NCBI GenBank assembly: GCA_900544255.1
Contig: UQUM01000007.1
Coordinates: 1-64,000, forward strand
DNA from: an uncultured Sutterella sp.
GTDB lineage: Bacteria; Pseudomonadota; Gammaproteobacteria; Burkholderiales; Burkholderiaceae_F
DNA length: 64,000 nt
Reading direction: 5' to 3'
Below, piece by piece: positions 7,388 through 15,199 of the stretch. The translations under genes were made by a program, and so were the position numbers. Numbering within the stretch: position 1 is the stretch's first letter; each line of letters begins with the position of its first letter. Below the pieces are notes generated by a model. The model was not told where the DNA came from, did no database searches, and was given only the letters and a program-made list of their open reading frames with translations.

Positions 7388-8767
7388 TCAGGGCTTCACC
7401 GCAGCCCAATCGGGAGCGCATTTGCTGAAAAGAAAATCACCCCATTCCTGCATAATCTGCGCCCGCGCTTTGAACATATCCGAGCGAAGGTAAGAACGTC
7501 CCAACTCTTCCCGCTTATGGTGAAGCGCTGTCTCCATCAGTTCCGAGTTTTTCAATTCGTCGCTACCCCACGTGCGGAAACCCGCACGCGCCGTTCCGTG
7601 CATCGTCATTACCTTGTTTCCGTTCTCTGGGTCAAGAAAGCCCGTTCCGCCCGCCGCAATATCGAGCGCTGATACTTTGCGGATGAGCGCAGCAAAAGCC
7701 CCTTCGGAAACTACCGAACCACGGCTGTTAAGGAAAACGGCCTTGTCTCCAGTCAGCCCCAACTTCTGCACACGTTCGAGAATCGCCACGGCCTGAGTGC
7801 TCAACGGCACGGCATGGGCGCCGTTCTTGGGAACCTTCATTTTTTTGGCGGGTATCTGCCACGCCTTTTCTGTCAGGTCTATGTCTTCCCAAACGGCGTA
7901 GTTCTGGTTACGTTCGGCGGCACTCTGTCCGATGTTGGTGAAGCGGGACGCCGTGAGAAGCGTGAAAAGGCACGCCATCGCACCAACAGTATTAAGCCGT
8001 CCGTCTTCAGTAAGGTACTTCACAAAGCGCGGTAAGTCTTTGAGGGGGCACATTGCGTAATGTCCTTTTTCCGCCCACGTCGTACGTGGCGGCAATCGGT
8101 CTTTAAGGTCTTCACTCGTCGCGGGATTCCCTTGCAGCGTTCCCCTGTAACCGTTTTCCTCCATCATGCACCAACGGAAAAACTGCCGTAAGAACCCCTG
8201 CACCTTCTCCAGTACCGACGGCGCCGACACCGTGAGGGGCGTCAACACCGCAGCCACATCCGCCGCCGTGACTTCACTCGGTTTCTTCTCCCCGATGAGC
8301 GGCTTCACATACTCATCAAACCGCGCCTGCATTGCATCAAAGTCCCGAACGTATTTCCGCGCCCCCTGTCCTTTCCTAAACGCTATCCACTGCGGGAAAA
8401 CCGCCGTCATCGTCTCAGGCACCTTCGCAGCCTTCTCTTTCTCTGCCGTCTGGGCGTCCTTCTCTTCTTGCACAATATCGCGCCCTTCGTCATTCCACGC
8501 CGTCAAAATGGCCTGAGCCTTCACGCGTGCGTCCTTCAGCATCAAGCCCGCCTCACCGATACGCCCCGCATAGGCACCGAGCGCCCATGCTTTGCGGCTG
8601 CCTCCCTTACGCGTATCCACTTCCCACGTGCGCGACAGTTCACCGCGTGCCTTTTCTCGGACGCGAACCGTCAACCCGCCGCCCTGAACCCCGCCGACCG
8701 AGTACCTGCCTACGGTCTTCACCTTCTGCGCCAGTTCTAACGCCGTTACCTGTACGACCCGAGCCAT
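7388..8767 (-). CDS. P4-type tyrosine integrase
   Basis: This 459-residue site-specific recombinase is expected to insert and excise the element at tRNA-Met. The N-terminal arm-binding domain (about 1-100) contains the WxLGxYxxxxGEAGLMLKDAR pattern in the form ALGAYAGRIGEAGLML. A core-binding domain follows (about 130-230), then the catalytic domain. There, the first Arg is in LLTASRFTNIG, the box II histidine is in MHGTAR, and the nucleophile Tyr is in GRSYLRSD. The ATG at 8767 has GGAGG upstream; a longer frame starting 25 codons earlier lacks this. It is transcribed away from the tRNA. The box II spacing (H-G-T-A-R) is one residue longer than the textbook HxxR but seems intact. Confidence 0.92.
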   Translation of the reverse strand: MARVVQVTALELAQKVKTVGRYSVGGVQGGGLTVRVREKARGELSRTWEVDTRKGGSRKAWALGAYAGRIGEAGLMLKDARVKAQAILTAWNDEGRDIVQEEKDAQTAEKEKAAKVPETMTAVFPQWIAFRKGQGARKYVRDFDAMQARFDEYVKPLIGEKKPSEVTAADVAAVLTPLTVSAPSVLEKVQGFLRQFFRWCMMEENGYRGTLQGNPATSEDLKDRLPPRTTWAEKGHYAMCPLKDLPRFVKYLTEDGRLNTVGAMACLFTLLTASRFTNIGQSAAERNQNYAVWEDIDLTEKAWQIPAKKMKVPKNGAHAVPLSTQAVAILERVQKLGLTGDKAVFLNSRGSVVSEGAFAALIRKVSALDIAAGGTGFLDPENGNKVMTMHGTARAGFRTWGSDELKNSELMETALHHKREELGRSYLRSDMFKARAQIMQEWGDFLFSKCAPDWAAVKP

Positions 8768-8785
8768 TTTTAAAACCTCCAAAAA

Positions 8786-8838
8786 CAAAAAAGCGGATAG
8801 CCGCGACCCCCTGCCAAAGGTCGCTACTACCCGCTTTG
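8786..8838 (-). terminator. terminator or attenuator in the integrase leader
   Basis: On the minus strand a long imperfect stem (AAGCGGGTAGTAGCGACC with GGTCGCGGCTATCCGCTT) is followed by TTTTG and TTTTT, only about 20 bases before the integrase start. It would stop transcription arriving from tRNA-Met or from an early integrase promoter, so it probably keeps the integrase low. Confidence 0.7.
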
Positions 8839-8856
8839 CCAAACTTTTCCCGAACT

Positions 8857-8930
8857 CGGACTACTTAAATTTGTCGCCCCCTTCGTTCGGACTACTTTAC
8901 GGACTACTTAAAACGCTGCACTGTAGTGAC
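8857..8930 (+). repeat. arm-type integrase sites, right end
   Basis: CGGACTACTT units start at 8857, 8888 and 8900. The last two are 12 bases apart and are followed by a tail ending GTAGTGAC, closely matching the left block at 6053-6093. They lie between the integrase start and the right att core. Confidence 0.6.
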
Positions 8931-8965
8931 GTTGAATGATGCTGAATGATGACGAATACACATAA

Positions 8966-9007
8966 CAAAAAGGCCGAACCACCTGTTTTTATTAGGAGAT
9001 TCGGCCA
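8966..9007 (-). terminator. element-borne terminator of tRNA-Met
   Basis: GGCCGAA (8972-8978) pairs with TTCGGCC (9000-9006), and on the minus strand TTTTTG follows. It lies about 50 bases past the tRNA 3' end, inside the element, and replaces the original terminator that was pushed to 5932-5978. Confidence 0.8.
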
Positions 9008-9055
9008 CTTTTGAATCCACCCGCCCACGTGTGAAGGCGTGCGAATAGTATCCTT

Positions 9056-9070
9056 TGGTGGCGCATCACG
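9056..9070. repeat. right attachment core within tRNA-Met
   Basis: TGGTGGCGCATCACG is the 3' end of the tRNA gene, including the encoded CCA. It is repeated with one mismatch at 5989-6003. Confidence 0.7.
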
Positions 9071-9132
9071 GATTCGAACCGCGGACACAAGGATTATGAT
9101 TCCTCTGCTCTAACCGACTGAGCTAATGCGCC
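9056..9132 (-). tRNA. tRNA-Met (CAT anticodon), CCA encoded
   Basis: The 77-base cloverleaf has acceptor GGCGCAT pairing with ATGCGCC, a D-arm beginning TAGCTCAG, an anticodon loop ATCATAA, and a T-arm containing GGTTCGAATCC. A CAT anticodon can also belong to lysidine-modified tRNA-Ile. The ATCATAATCC context looks like elongator Met. The 3' end doubles as the right att core of the integrative element. Confidence 0.88.
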
Positions 9133-9161
9133 ATCTATGTCTCAGCAAAACTGAGACGCGA

Positions 9162-9190
9162 ATTGTGTAACGTTTTTTCGGTTTTGTCAA
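9162..9190 (-). promoter_or_regulatory. sigma-70 promoter of tRNA-Met
   Basis: On the minus strand TTGACA (9185-9190) and CACAAT (9162-9167) are exactly 17 bases apart, 30 bases before the tRNA. A small hairpin, GTCTCAG-CAAAA-CTGAGAC (9139-9157), lies in the leader. The remaining 210 bases up to the mla terminator hold nothing I can identify. Confidence 0.7.
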
Positions 9191-9404
9191 ATATTTTTAG
9201 TTCACCTTGGACTTTTGGGAAAACAGCCAAGAACTTGACTGTACAGTCCATAGCTGTATACGCAAACAAGCCACGCCTTTAATTTGAGGACAAGCGACTT
9301 TCGCGGCACATCCCCCATGCGCACCTCGACGGCGCGCACTCGATATTACACAACAATCGCGCGAGGGAGCCCCTGACTTATTAGAGGAATGACACCTTCA
9401 AACA

Positions 9405-9437
9405 CAAAAAACGGGCAACCGCTTCCGATCACCCGTC
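9405..9437 (-). terminator. terminator of the mla operon
   Basis: On the minus strand ACGGG pairs with CCCGT around a partly paired loop, followed by TTTTTTG. It lies just after mlaB. Confidence 0.7.
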
Positions 9438-9453
9438 CTTTCTTCACGAAAAA

Positions 9454-9732
9454 CTACGCCGCCGTTTTGTCGATGAAACCGTCCAAAAGCTCGGCGACGC
9501 CGTAAAGCCCCATCAACGCCGTCATCTTCGGTGGCACATGCCGCAAAACGGGCGTAAGGTTTTTCGCCTGCAGGCGCCGCACCCAGGCCATGACGACGGC
9601 GACGGCGGAACTATCCGCCGACTCAACATCCGCAAAATCAAGTTCCGTGTCGCCGCGGGCCGCGGCGGTCAGAATTTCCGCCTTCACCGCCATCGCCCGC
9701 GTCCGAGTAAATTTCTTTTCCGTGATGCGCAT
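9454..9732 (-). CDS. mlaB: MlaB, STAS-domain subunit of the Mla phospholipid transporter
   Basis: This 92-residue cytoplasmic STAS protein stabilises and regulates the MlaF ATPase in the MlaFEDB inner-membrane complex. The STAS pattern is visible in LDFADVESADSSAVAVVMAWVR, where the conserved Asp-Ser-Ser region falls near residues 37-42. The start ATG overlaps the stop of mlaC by one base (TAATG). It is the last gene of the six-gene operon mlaF-E-D-A-C-B and is followed by a terminator. The family is short and divergent, so position in the operon supports the call as much as sequence. Confidence 0.88.
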   Translation of the reverse strand: MRITEKKFTRTRAMAVKAEILTAAARGDTELDFADVESADSSAVAVVMAWVRRLQAKNLTPVLRHVPPKMTALMGLYGVAELLDGFIDKTAA

Positions 9733-10343
9733 TACTTCGCCTCACCGACCTTTTCCCGAAGACTCTTGATGAGGCCTTCAATCCCGTCGGTATTAACGAC
9801 GGACGCAAACTGATTGCGGTAGTTATCAACGAGCCAGATGCCTTCCACGTCCACGTCGATGATGCGCCATTCGCCGTTTACCTTCTTCAAGCGATAATTG
9901 ATGTGCATATCGGGTTTGCCGGGCGACACAAGAAGAGTTCGCACCACCGCATCCGTTTCCGTAGGTTTGACGCGGTTCGGAGCAAGCTTCACCGTCTGAT
10001 CCTTTACGGTGGCCAAAGCACCGGAATAAACGTTCGTCAACTGGGCGCGGAAAAGCCGCTGCAGTTCCGTACGTTGCTCCGCCGTCGCCTGACGCCACTT
10101 CGGCCCCACAGCCATGCGGGTCATTCGTAAAAAGTCCACGGCAGGCATGACGACGTTGTCCACAAACTTTTTCACTTCCGCGGGATCGGCCGCCGCCAAC
10201 TTCGCGTTGCCGCGAATGTCGTTGAGGATCTTGTTGCTCATTTCCAAAATCCAGGCGTCCGGATCGGTTTCAGTCGCCCATACCGGCGTTCCCACTAAGG
10301 TTGCAGCACCAGCAGCCGTCAACAAAAGGCGTCGAGAAATCAT
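9732..10343 (-). CDS. mlaC: MlaC, periplasmic phospholipid-binding protein
   Basis: This 203-residue soluble carrier moves phospholipid between the MlaA complex in the outer membrane and MlaFEDB in the inner membrane. A signal peptide with a twin-arginine-like start (SRRLLLTAAG) ends at about residue 23. The mature protein shows the MlaC/Ttg2D pattern, including VDFLRMTRMAVGPKWRQAT and NGEWRIIDVDVEGI. The start overlaps the mlaA stop by four bases. Export through Tat rather than Sec is suggested by the double arginine but is unproven. Confidence 0.92.
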   Translation of the reverse strand: MISRRLLLTAAGAATLVGTPVWATETDPDAWILEMSNKILNDIRGNAKLAAADPAEVKKFVDNVVMPAVDFLRMTRMAVGPKWRQATAEQRTELQRLFRAQLTNVYSGALATVKDQTVKLAPNRVKPTETDAVVRTLLVSPGKPDMHINYRLKKVNGEWRIIDVDVEGIWLVDNYRNQFASVVNTDGIEGLIKSLREKVGEAK

Positions 10344-11104
10344 TTGGCTTCCTTCGCGGCCGCAGGGGCCGCCGCTTCATCGTCTTCGTCTTCAAATTCA
10401 TCCGGCGTCAGAATCATGGGGGGATCCCCGTCGTAGACCGCGTTGCGCCGGGTGGAAAGATACCCTTCTCGCGCCATGACGTAGGGATCCACGGCATCAC
10501 GCAAAAGATCCGTCGCGGGCATCACTTTGGCGCGCATATCCAAGGCCGCCGCGCCCCAGGCACTCCAGGACACCGTATCGTTTTCCACATAAGTCATCGG
10601 CGCCGTGAAGTACCCCACGCCGCGCCCGGCGGCGTCCGTCACGGTCGAAGGCCCCAGGAACGGAATCACGAAGTAAGGTCCCGTGGGCACCCCCCACACC
10701 TGCAGCGTCTGCCCGAAATCTTCATTGCGTTCGGCCTGACCGCCCACGGTGCCTGCAACGTCAAACATCCCGCCCAAACCGAAGGTGGTGTTGATGAGGA
10801 GTCGGAAAACCGACGCCGCCGCATCTTCCCCCTTACCCTGCAGAACGTTGTTTAAGGCGTTCGCGGGTTCTCCGAGATTTGTAAATACGCCGCTCACCCG
10901 ATCGCGCACGACTTCGGGCACCGCCCAAATATAGGCTTTGGCGACCGGGCGGAACAGGAATTCATCCGCTACGGAATTAAACATAAAGGTCTGACGGTTT
11001 ACCTTTTCCCAAGGGTCGTTCGGATTGGTGCCGGCGTTGTCCGGCACCGAAGCACACCCCGTAAGGACGAGGGCCGCCGCAGCGGCTAAAAGAGTCTTTT
11101 TCAT
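10340..11104 (-). CDS. mlaA: MlaA (VacJ), outer-membrane phospholipid-removal lipoprotein
   Basis: This 254-residue lipoprotein removes misplaced phospholipids from the outer leaflet of the outer membrane. The signal ends in the lipobox LTGC (about residues 14-17). The VacJ core follows: NDPWEKVNRQTFMFN, then NNVLQGKGEDAAASVFRLLINT, then GIFDVA-like GGMFDVA and the ENEDFGQTLQVWGV-type segment. The C-terminal end is acidic and alanine-rich, probably disordered. In enterobacteria mlaA stands alone; here it sits between mlaD and mlaC, which is common in Burkholderiales. Confidence 0.93.
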   Translation of the reverse strand: MKKTLLAAAAALVLTGCASVPDNAGTNPNDPWEKVNRQTFMFNSVADEFLFRPVAKAYIWAVPEVVRDRVSGVFTNLGEPANALNNVLQGKGEDAAASVFRLLINTTFGLGGMFDVAGTVGGQAERNEDFGQTLQVWGVPTGPYFVIPFLGPSTVTDAAGRGVGYFTAPMTYVENDTVSWSAWGAAALDMRAKVMPATDLLRDAVDPYVMAREGYLSTRRNAVYDGDPPMILTPDEFEDEDDEAAAPAAAKEAK

Positions 11105-11110
11105 ACTTCG

Positions 11111-11587
11111 TTATTTTTTGTCGTCACCGCTTTTTTCGGCCATCTGGAACATAAACTGACTGATGAGGCTTTCGAGCACGATCGCCGACTGCGTGCGTTC
11201 GATCTTGCTGCCGTTCACGAGATCATCTTCTTCGCCGCCTGCGGAAAGCCCCACGTACTGTTCGCCCAACAAGCCCGACGTGAGGATGTTCGCCGACGTA
11301 TCCGTCGGGAACTTGTAAGCGCTTTCGATGTCCATCGTCACCTTCGCCTGAAAGTCCGCTCCGTCAAACGTAATGGATTTCACCCGTCCCACGACGACTC
11401 CGGCACTTTTTACCGGCGCCCGAGCTTTAAGGCCCCCTATGTTGTCAAATTTCGCCGTTACCTCGTAGGTGTCGGCACTAAAAGAGAAGTTTCCCAGATT
11501 CGCGGCCTTCAAGGACACGAAAAGGAGAGCCAGAAAACCGGCCAAAACAAAGAGGCCCACTAAAAATTCAGTACGTTTGCGTTCCAT
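11111..11587 (-). CDS. mlaD: MlaD, MCE-domain substrate-binding subunit
   Basis: This 158-residue protein has one N-terminal membrane anchor (about residues 8-28) and a single MCE domain (about 38-118) that forms a hexameric lipid-binding ring in the periplasm. MCE landmarks include FDNIGGLKARAPVKSAGVVVGRV and TSGLLGEQYVGL. A short C-terminal helix follows. It lies between mlaE and mlaA, only six bases before mlaA. Confidence 0.94.
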   Translation of the reverse strand: MERKRTEFLVGLFVLAGFLALLFVSLKAANLGNFSFSADTYEVTAKFDNIGGLKARAPVKSAGVVVGRVKSITFDGADFQAKVTMDIESAYKFPTDTSANILTSGLLGEQYVGLSAGGEEDDLVNGSKIERTQSAIVLESLISQFMFQMAEKSGDDKK

Positions 11588-11609
11588 GATTTGTCTTCTT
11601 ACTTAAAGG

Positions 11610-12401
11610 TCAGATTCCGGAAAACATCAGAGCCGTCATCATAAAGTCCACCCCCAACACAAGCAACGAACTGATGACGACGGTACGGGTCGTCGCCCGC
11701 GACACCCCTTCGGGCGTGGGTCGCGAACAATACCCTTGGAAAAGTGCGACGAGTCCCACCAGGATTCCGAACACAAAACTCTTGATGACGCTGTTCACCA
11801 CATCAGTGTAGATGTCCACGCCGCTCTGCATCTGAGACCAGAAGGCTCCGTTGTCGCAGCCGATCAATTCCACCCCCACGAACCATGATCCCAGGATCCC
11901 GATCGCGGAGAAAATAATGGCGAGCACGGGCATGGAAATCACCACGCCCCAGAAACGCGGCACGATAATGCGCCGCAGGGGATCGACCCCCATCATTTCC
12001 ATCGCGGTGAGCTGTTCCCCGGCCCGCATGAGTCCGATTTCCGCCGTAAGCGACGTTCCGGCGCGCCCCGCAAAAAGAAGCGCCGTTACCACGGGCCCCA
12101 GTTCCCGCAACAGGGACACCGCGACCAAGACGCCCAAGGCCTGCTCGCTCCCGTAGCGCACGAGAATGTAGTATCCCTGCAGCCCCAGTACGAACCCTAC
12201 GAAAAGGCCTGAGACCGAAATGATGACGAGGGAATAATTCCCGATGAAGTGCACCTGCTGCACCACGAGCCAAAAGCGCGACAACCCCGCCGGGAGCCGC
12301 AGAAACATCTGCCACGCGAAAATTGCGAGTTTGCCGATGCCACGCACCTGCTTTAAGACGTAGCCCCCGAGCGCCGCTATCCACGAATAAATCAGATTCA
12401 T
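11610..12401 (-). CDS. mlaE: MlaE, permease of the Mla transporter
   Basis: This 263-residue inner-membrane permease forms a dimer on top of MlaF. After an N-terminal amphipathic segment there are about five membrane helices. Family motifs include ELGPVVTALLFAGRAGTSLTAEIG and the MMGVDPLRRIIVPRFWG segment. I use the ATG at 12401, whose codon overlaps the mlaF stop by one base; the longer frame starts inside mlaF and is not needed. Confidence 0.93.
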   Translation of the reverse strand: MNLIYSWIAALGGYVLKQVRGIGKLAIFAWQMFLRLPAGLSRFWLVVQQVHFIGNYSLVIISVSGLFVGFVLGLQGYYILVRYGSEQALGVLVAVSLLRELGPVVTALLFAGRAGTSLTAEIGLMRAGEQLTAMEMMGVDPLRRIIVPRFWGVVISMPVLAIIFSAIGILGSWFVGVELIGCDNGAFWSQMQSGVDIYTDVVNSVIKSFVFGILVGLVALFQGYCSRPTPEGVSRATTRTVVISSLLVLGVDFMMTALMFSGI

Positions 12402-13210
12402 TAGGCGGGCCTCACATTGAAAGCGTCGGCACGGGATTCGGCCGGATAATGGAACTTCACCGGCCCGTCCGTATGCCCGTTGATGAATTGGCAAACATAG
12501 GGATCTTTGCTTGCCATCAGGTCTTGAGGCGTCCCCTCGGCGGAAATACGTCCGGCATTGATCATGTAGACATAGTCCGCAATCGCAAACGTTTCCGCCA
12601 CATCATGCGTCACGATGAGGCTCGCAGCATTCAAAGCATCCGTCAGCTTGCGCACGAGCTGCGCCGTGATCCCCATGGAAATAGGATCCAACCCCGCAAA
12701 CGGTTCGTCATACATGATGAGCGCAGGGTCCAACGCCACCGCACGCGCAAGCGCCACGCGCCGTGCCATACCGCCCGAGATCGCCGACGGCATCAAGTCC
12801 GCGGCGCCTCTCAGCCCCACGGCATCCAATTTCATCAGCACCAGATCCCGAATGGTTTCTTCATCGAGATCGGTTTGCTCCCGCATCGGAAACGCTACGT
12901 TATCAAAGCATGAGAGGTCAGTAAAGAGCGCTCCGAACTGAAAGAGCATGCCCATACGGCGGCGCATGCGGTAGATCGCCTTCTGATCCGAGGGGCTCAT
13001 CACTTCGCCGTCAAAGACAATACGACCTTTCTCGGGCGACAATAATCCCCCGATTAACTTTAAAAGCGTCGTCTTCCCCATGCCGGAGCCGCCCATAATC
13101 GCCACGACCTGGCCGCGCCCGAAGCTGAGGCTGACGTCGTTCAGGATGACTCGCGAGGCGTATCGGAACGTCACATCCTCAATACGAAGAAAAGGATCGG
13201 CTAAAGACAT
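12401..13210 (-). CDS. mlaF: MlaF, ATPase of the Mla transporter
   Basis: This 269-residue ABC ATPase drives lipid transport by MlaFEDB. The Walker A motif is GGSGMGKTT at about residues 40-48. The signature motif is the atypical ISGGMARR usual for this family, and the Walker B is LIMYDEPFAGLDP. A C-terminal extension continues past the histidine switch THDVAE. It is the first gene of the operon. The transporter is generally thought to work in retrograde lipid transport to keep the outer membrane asymmetric. Confidence 0.95.
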   Translation of the reverse strand: MSLADPFLRIEDVTFRYASRVILNDVSLSFGRGQVVAIMGGSGMGKTTLLKLIGGLLSPEKGRIVFDGEVMSPSDQKAIYRMRRRMGMLFQFGALFTDLSCFDNVAFPMREQTDLDEETIRDLVLMKLDAVGLRGAADLMPSAISGGMARRVALARAVALDPALIMYDEPFAGLDPISMGITAQLVRKLTDALNAASLIVTHDVAETFAIADYVYMINAGRISAEGTPQDLMASKDPYVCQFINGHTDGPVKFHYPAESRADAFNVRPA

Positions 13211-13296
13211 TCATTAAAACCAAAAAATACAAAAAGACTGAACAAGAATTCAGTCCACGATGTTTCGATTATGACACGCCCCGAGAACGGCGGAAA

Positions 13297-13322
13297 CGAA
13301 AAAGGGGCGAGAAGCCCCTTCT
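13297..13322 (-). terminator. terminator of the thioesterase operon
   Basis: GGGGC and GCCCC pair around a five-base loop, with CCTTTTTCG on the minus strand. It separates the upstream minus-strand genes from mlaF. Confidence 0.75.
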
Positions 13323-13364
13323 TTATTTGCCATCTCATCCGTACGGATGATGCCCGAACGGTAA

Positions 13365-13865
13365 TTAAGCCGTGAGATCGGACTGATAGCGCAGGGCCCG
13401 ACCGATCCCCAGTGCCTTAAGACGTCCGTCCCCCGCAGGGATCAGCTTAAATGCCGTCTTCAGCGCTTCGGGCACTGCCGTGCGGCGCTTCGTCGCAAAA
13501 TTGATGAAATCCCATTCGGTGGCGGCGTTGCAGACGAGTTTACCCGCCTTCGTCATCGCATAGCGGCGCAGGCAGCGGTTTTCGTCCAAGGCTTCCACCC
13601 ACGTATACACCGTCACCGTGTCCCCTAAAACGCAGGGACGCAGGTACTCGATCCAATGTTCCCGCGCCACCCAGACGCAACCTATCTCAAGATACCGCTT
13701 GGCGTCGTATCCTTTTTTTGCCGAATGATTCGTCGCAACTTCTTCAATCCACCGCAGGTACACGCGGTTATTGACGTGCTCGAGCACGTCAATGTCGGAC
13801 GACTCAACCTTGAAGGTTTCCGAATACATCCCCTCAGGGAGTTCCGCGATTGGCATCTCAGGCAT
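13365..13865 (-). CDS. 4HBT-type hotdog acyl-CoA thioesterase
   Basis: This 166-residue single hotdog-fold thioesterase is of the YbgC/FadM kind. The motif SSDIDVLEHVNNRVYLRWIEE at about residues 22-42 contains the catalytic-region Asp and the HVNN signature. It probably hydrolyses acyl-CoA or acyl-ACP. Its start overlaps the end of the plsC-like gene by eight bases, linking it to phospholipid synthesis. The exact chain-length preference cannot be told. Confidence 0.85.
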   Translation of the reverse strand: MPEMPIAELPEGMYSETFKVESSDIDVLEHVNNRVYLRWIEEVATNHSAKKGYDAKRYLEIGCVWVAREHWIEYLRPCVLGDTVTVYTWVEALDENRCLRRYAMTKAGKLVCNAATEWDFINFATKRRTAVPEALKTAFKLIPAGDGRLKALGIGRALRYQSDLTA

Positions 13866-14691
13866 GCACCGCCTCCGCCGTCGTCATCACGGGATCCGTT
13901 ACCACCGATTTTTCCGCAAGCGGATCCTCCACCCCGATCACCGCACTCATGACGGCACTCGCCTTCTTACAGAGACTATGGCGGTCTTCCCCGGTAAAGG
14001 GTTTCCCGATCACTACGTCCACCGTGAGTTCCGGCGTATTGACGACGCGCCAGAGACACTCAAAAAGCCCGGTATCCCCCACGTACGCCGGGGCCGTCGT
14101 AATTTCGCCGCGGCTTTTATAGCGAAGCACCACCGGAATGACGTCCGCCCCGGTTTTCGCCGCCGCATCAAAAAGATTGGCGTGGAGTTTCAAGAGACCC
14201 GTCCCATGCGACGTCGTCCCTTCGGGGAACATCAGAAGCGTTCTTCCCGCTTCAATTGCCGCCTTCATGTTGGTCCCGATTCCCAAAAGCGCCCGCTTGT
14301 TGCCGCGTTCGATGAAGATCGTGCCCACGGCCTTAGCGATGGTGCCGAAAACAGGCCACTTGGCAATTTCCGCCTTTGCCACAAACCCCGAAGGCAACAC
14401 GGAATCGAGCGTAAAGATGTCCAGGAATGAAATGTGGTTGGAAACCACCAAACGCCCCTTTTCGCCCGGCGTCACGCCGCAGGCGTGTACGGCGGGGTTC
14501 ACGATATTTTCCATCCCCACGACGTTCACACGGATACCGAGCCAGACGACGAGTTTCGCCGCCCATTTCTGAATGATGCGGCCCTTTTTCTCGGGATCGG
14601 CGTTGGGAAGCACGAAGGCAATCAAAAAAAGGCAGCAGAGGGTGTAGGCAAACACCGACAGGAAGCGCCCGCAGGCAGTGAGTTTCTGCAT
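13858..14691 (-). CDS. plsC: 1-acyl-sn-glycerol-3-phosphate acyltransferase
   Basis: This 277-residue membrane acyltransferase makes phosphatidic acid from lysophosphatidic acid. An N-terminal hydrophobic segment (about 12-32) precedes the catalytic motif NHISFLD (H-x4-D) near residue 96 and the FPEGTTS substrate motif near residue 165. Related lipid-A or ornithine-lipid acyltransferases share these motifs, so the substrate is inferred. It lies four bases downstream of ruvX and overlaps the thioesterase. Confidence 0.85.
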   Translation of the reverse strand: MQKLTACGRFLSVFAYTLCCLFLIAFVLPNADPEKKGRIIQKWAAKLVVWLGIRVNVVGMENIVNPAVHACGVTPGEKGRLVVSNHISFLDIFTLDSVLPSGFVAKAEIAKWPVFGTIAKAVGTIFIERGNKRALLGIGTNMKAAIEAGRTLLMFPEGTTSHGTGLLKLHANLFDAAAKTGADVIPVVLRYKSRGEITTAPAYVGDTGLFECLWRVVNTPELTVDVVIGKPFTGEDRHSLCKKASAVMSAVIGVEDPLAEKSVVTDPVMTTAEAVHA

Positions 14692-14695
14692 ATCG

Positions 14696-15124
14696 TTATT
14701 TCTCGTCGTTTTCGGGACGCCGCTCGGGGCACCCTTCCATAAACCATTGTTCCAAAATCACGGCAGCGGCTTCCGCGTCCAGATTCGAACCGGGACTCAC
14801 GCGCCGCTCGGCTTCCACCGAGGTGTAGCGTTCGTCGGCCATGTAAACCGGGAGATTGAAGCGCCCCGCGAGACTGCGGGCAAACTTTCTTGCCATCGCC
14901 GTCACTTCGTGCGGTCGCCCGTCCAAATGTCGGGGTTCTCCCACCACGAGTACCGCAGGCTGCCATTCGCGGATCAGTTCCGCAATCGCCTCCCACTTCT
15001 TTTTGGTGCGGCCGTCGACAATCGTCAAAGCATTGGAAGACGCCGTTACGCCGTTTCCGACCGCAACACCGATTCTTACTTCACCGAAGTCAAACCCCAG
15101 CACCACGTCCTGAAACGTGCCCAT
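14696..15124 (-). CDS. ruvX: RuvX/YqgF-family RNase H-fold nuclease
   Basis: This 142-residue protein has a RuvC-like fold; the family is linked to 16S rRNA 5'-end maturation and to Holliday-junction resolution. The first acidic motif is GFDFGEVRIGVAVG and the second region is VLVVGEPRHLDG. I chose the ATG at 15124, which has AGGA close upstream, over one ten codons earlier that lacks a site. The yqgE neighbour upstream is a widely conserved pairing. Confidence 0.9.
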   Translation of the reverse strand: MGTFQDVVLGFDFGEVRIGVAVGNGVTASSNALTIVDGRTKKKWEAIAELIREWQPAVLVVGEPRHLDGRPHEVTAMARKFARSLAGRFNLPVYMADERYTSVEAERRVSPGSNLDAEAAAVILEQWFMEGCPERRPENDEK

Positions 15125-15199
15125 GATTTTCCTAAAAATTCCGGGAGGCGCCATTGTAGCGACACTGAGCGCAGCCTTTCCTCATCTTTTTACCGTACT

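Larger units (their letters stand above)
5989..9070. mobile_element. small integrative element in the 3' end of tRNA-Met
   Basis: The element of about 3.1 kb is bounded by two 15-base cores that match at 14 positions (5989-6003 and 9056-9070). The right core is the 3' end of the tRNA-Met gene. It carries a P4-type tyrosine integrase near the tRNA end, repeated arm-type sites beside both cores, three small membrane-protein genes in one operon, and a repeat-flanked AT-rich segment. No replication protein, mobilisation gene or capsid gene is visible. It is either a minimal satellite or a deleted island. A terminator sits beside each core (5932-5978 outside the left, 8966-9007 inside the right), as expected for insertion into a tRNA. 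Confidence 0.8.
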
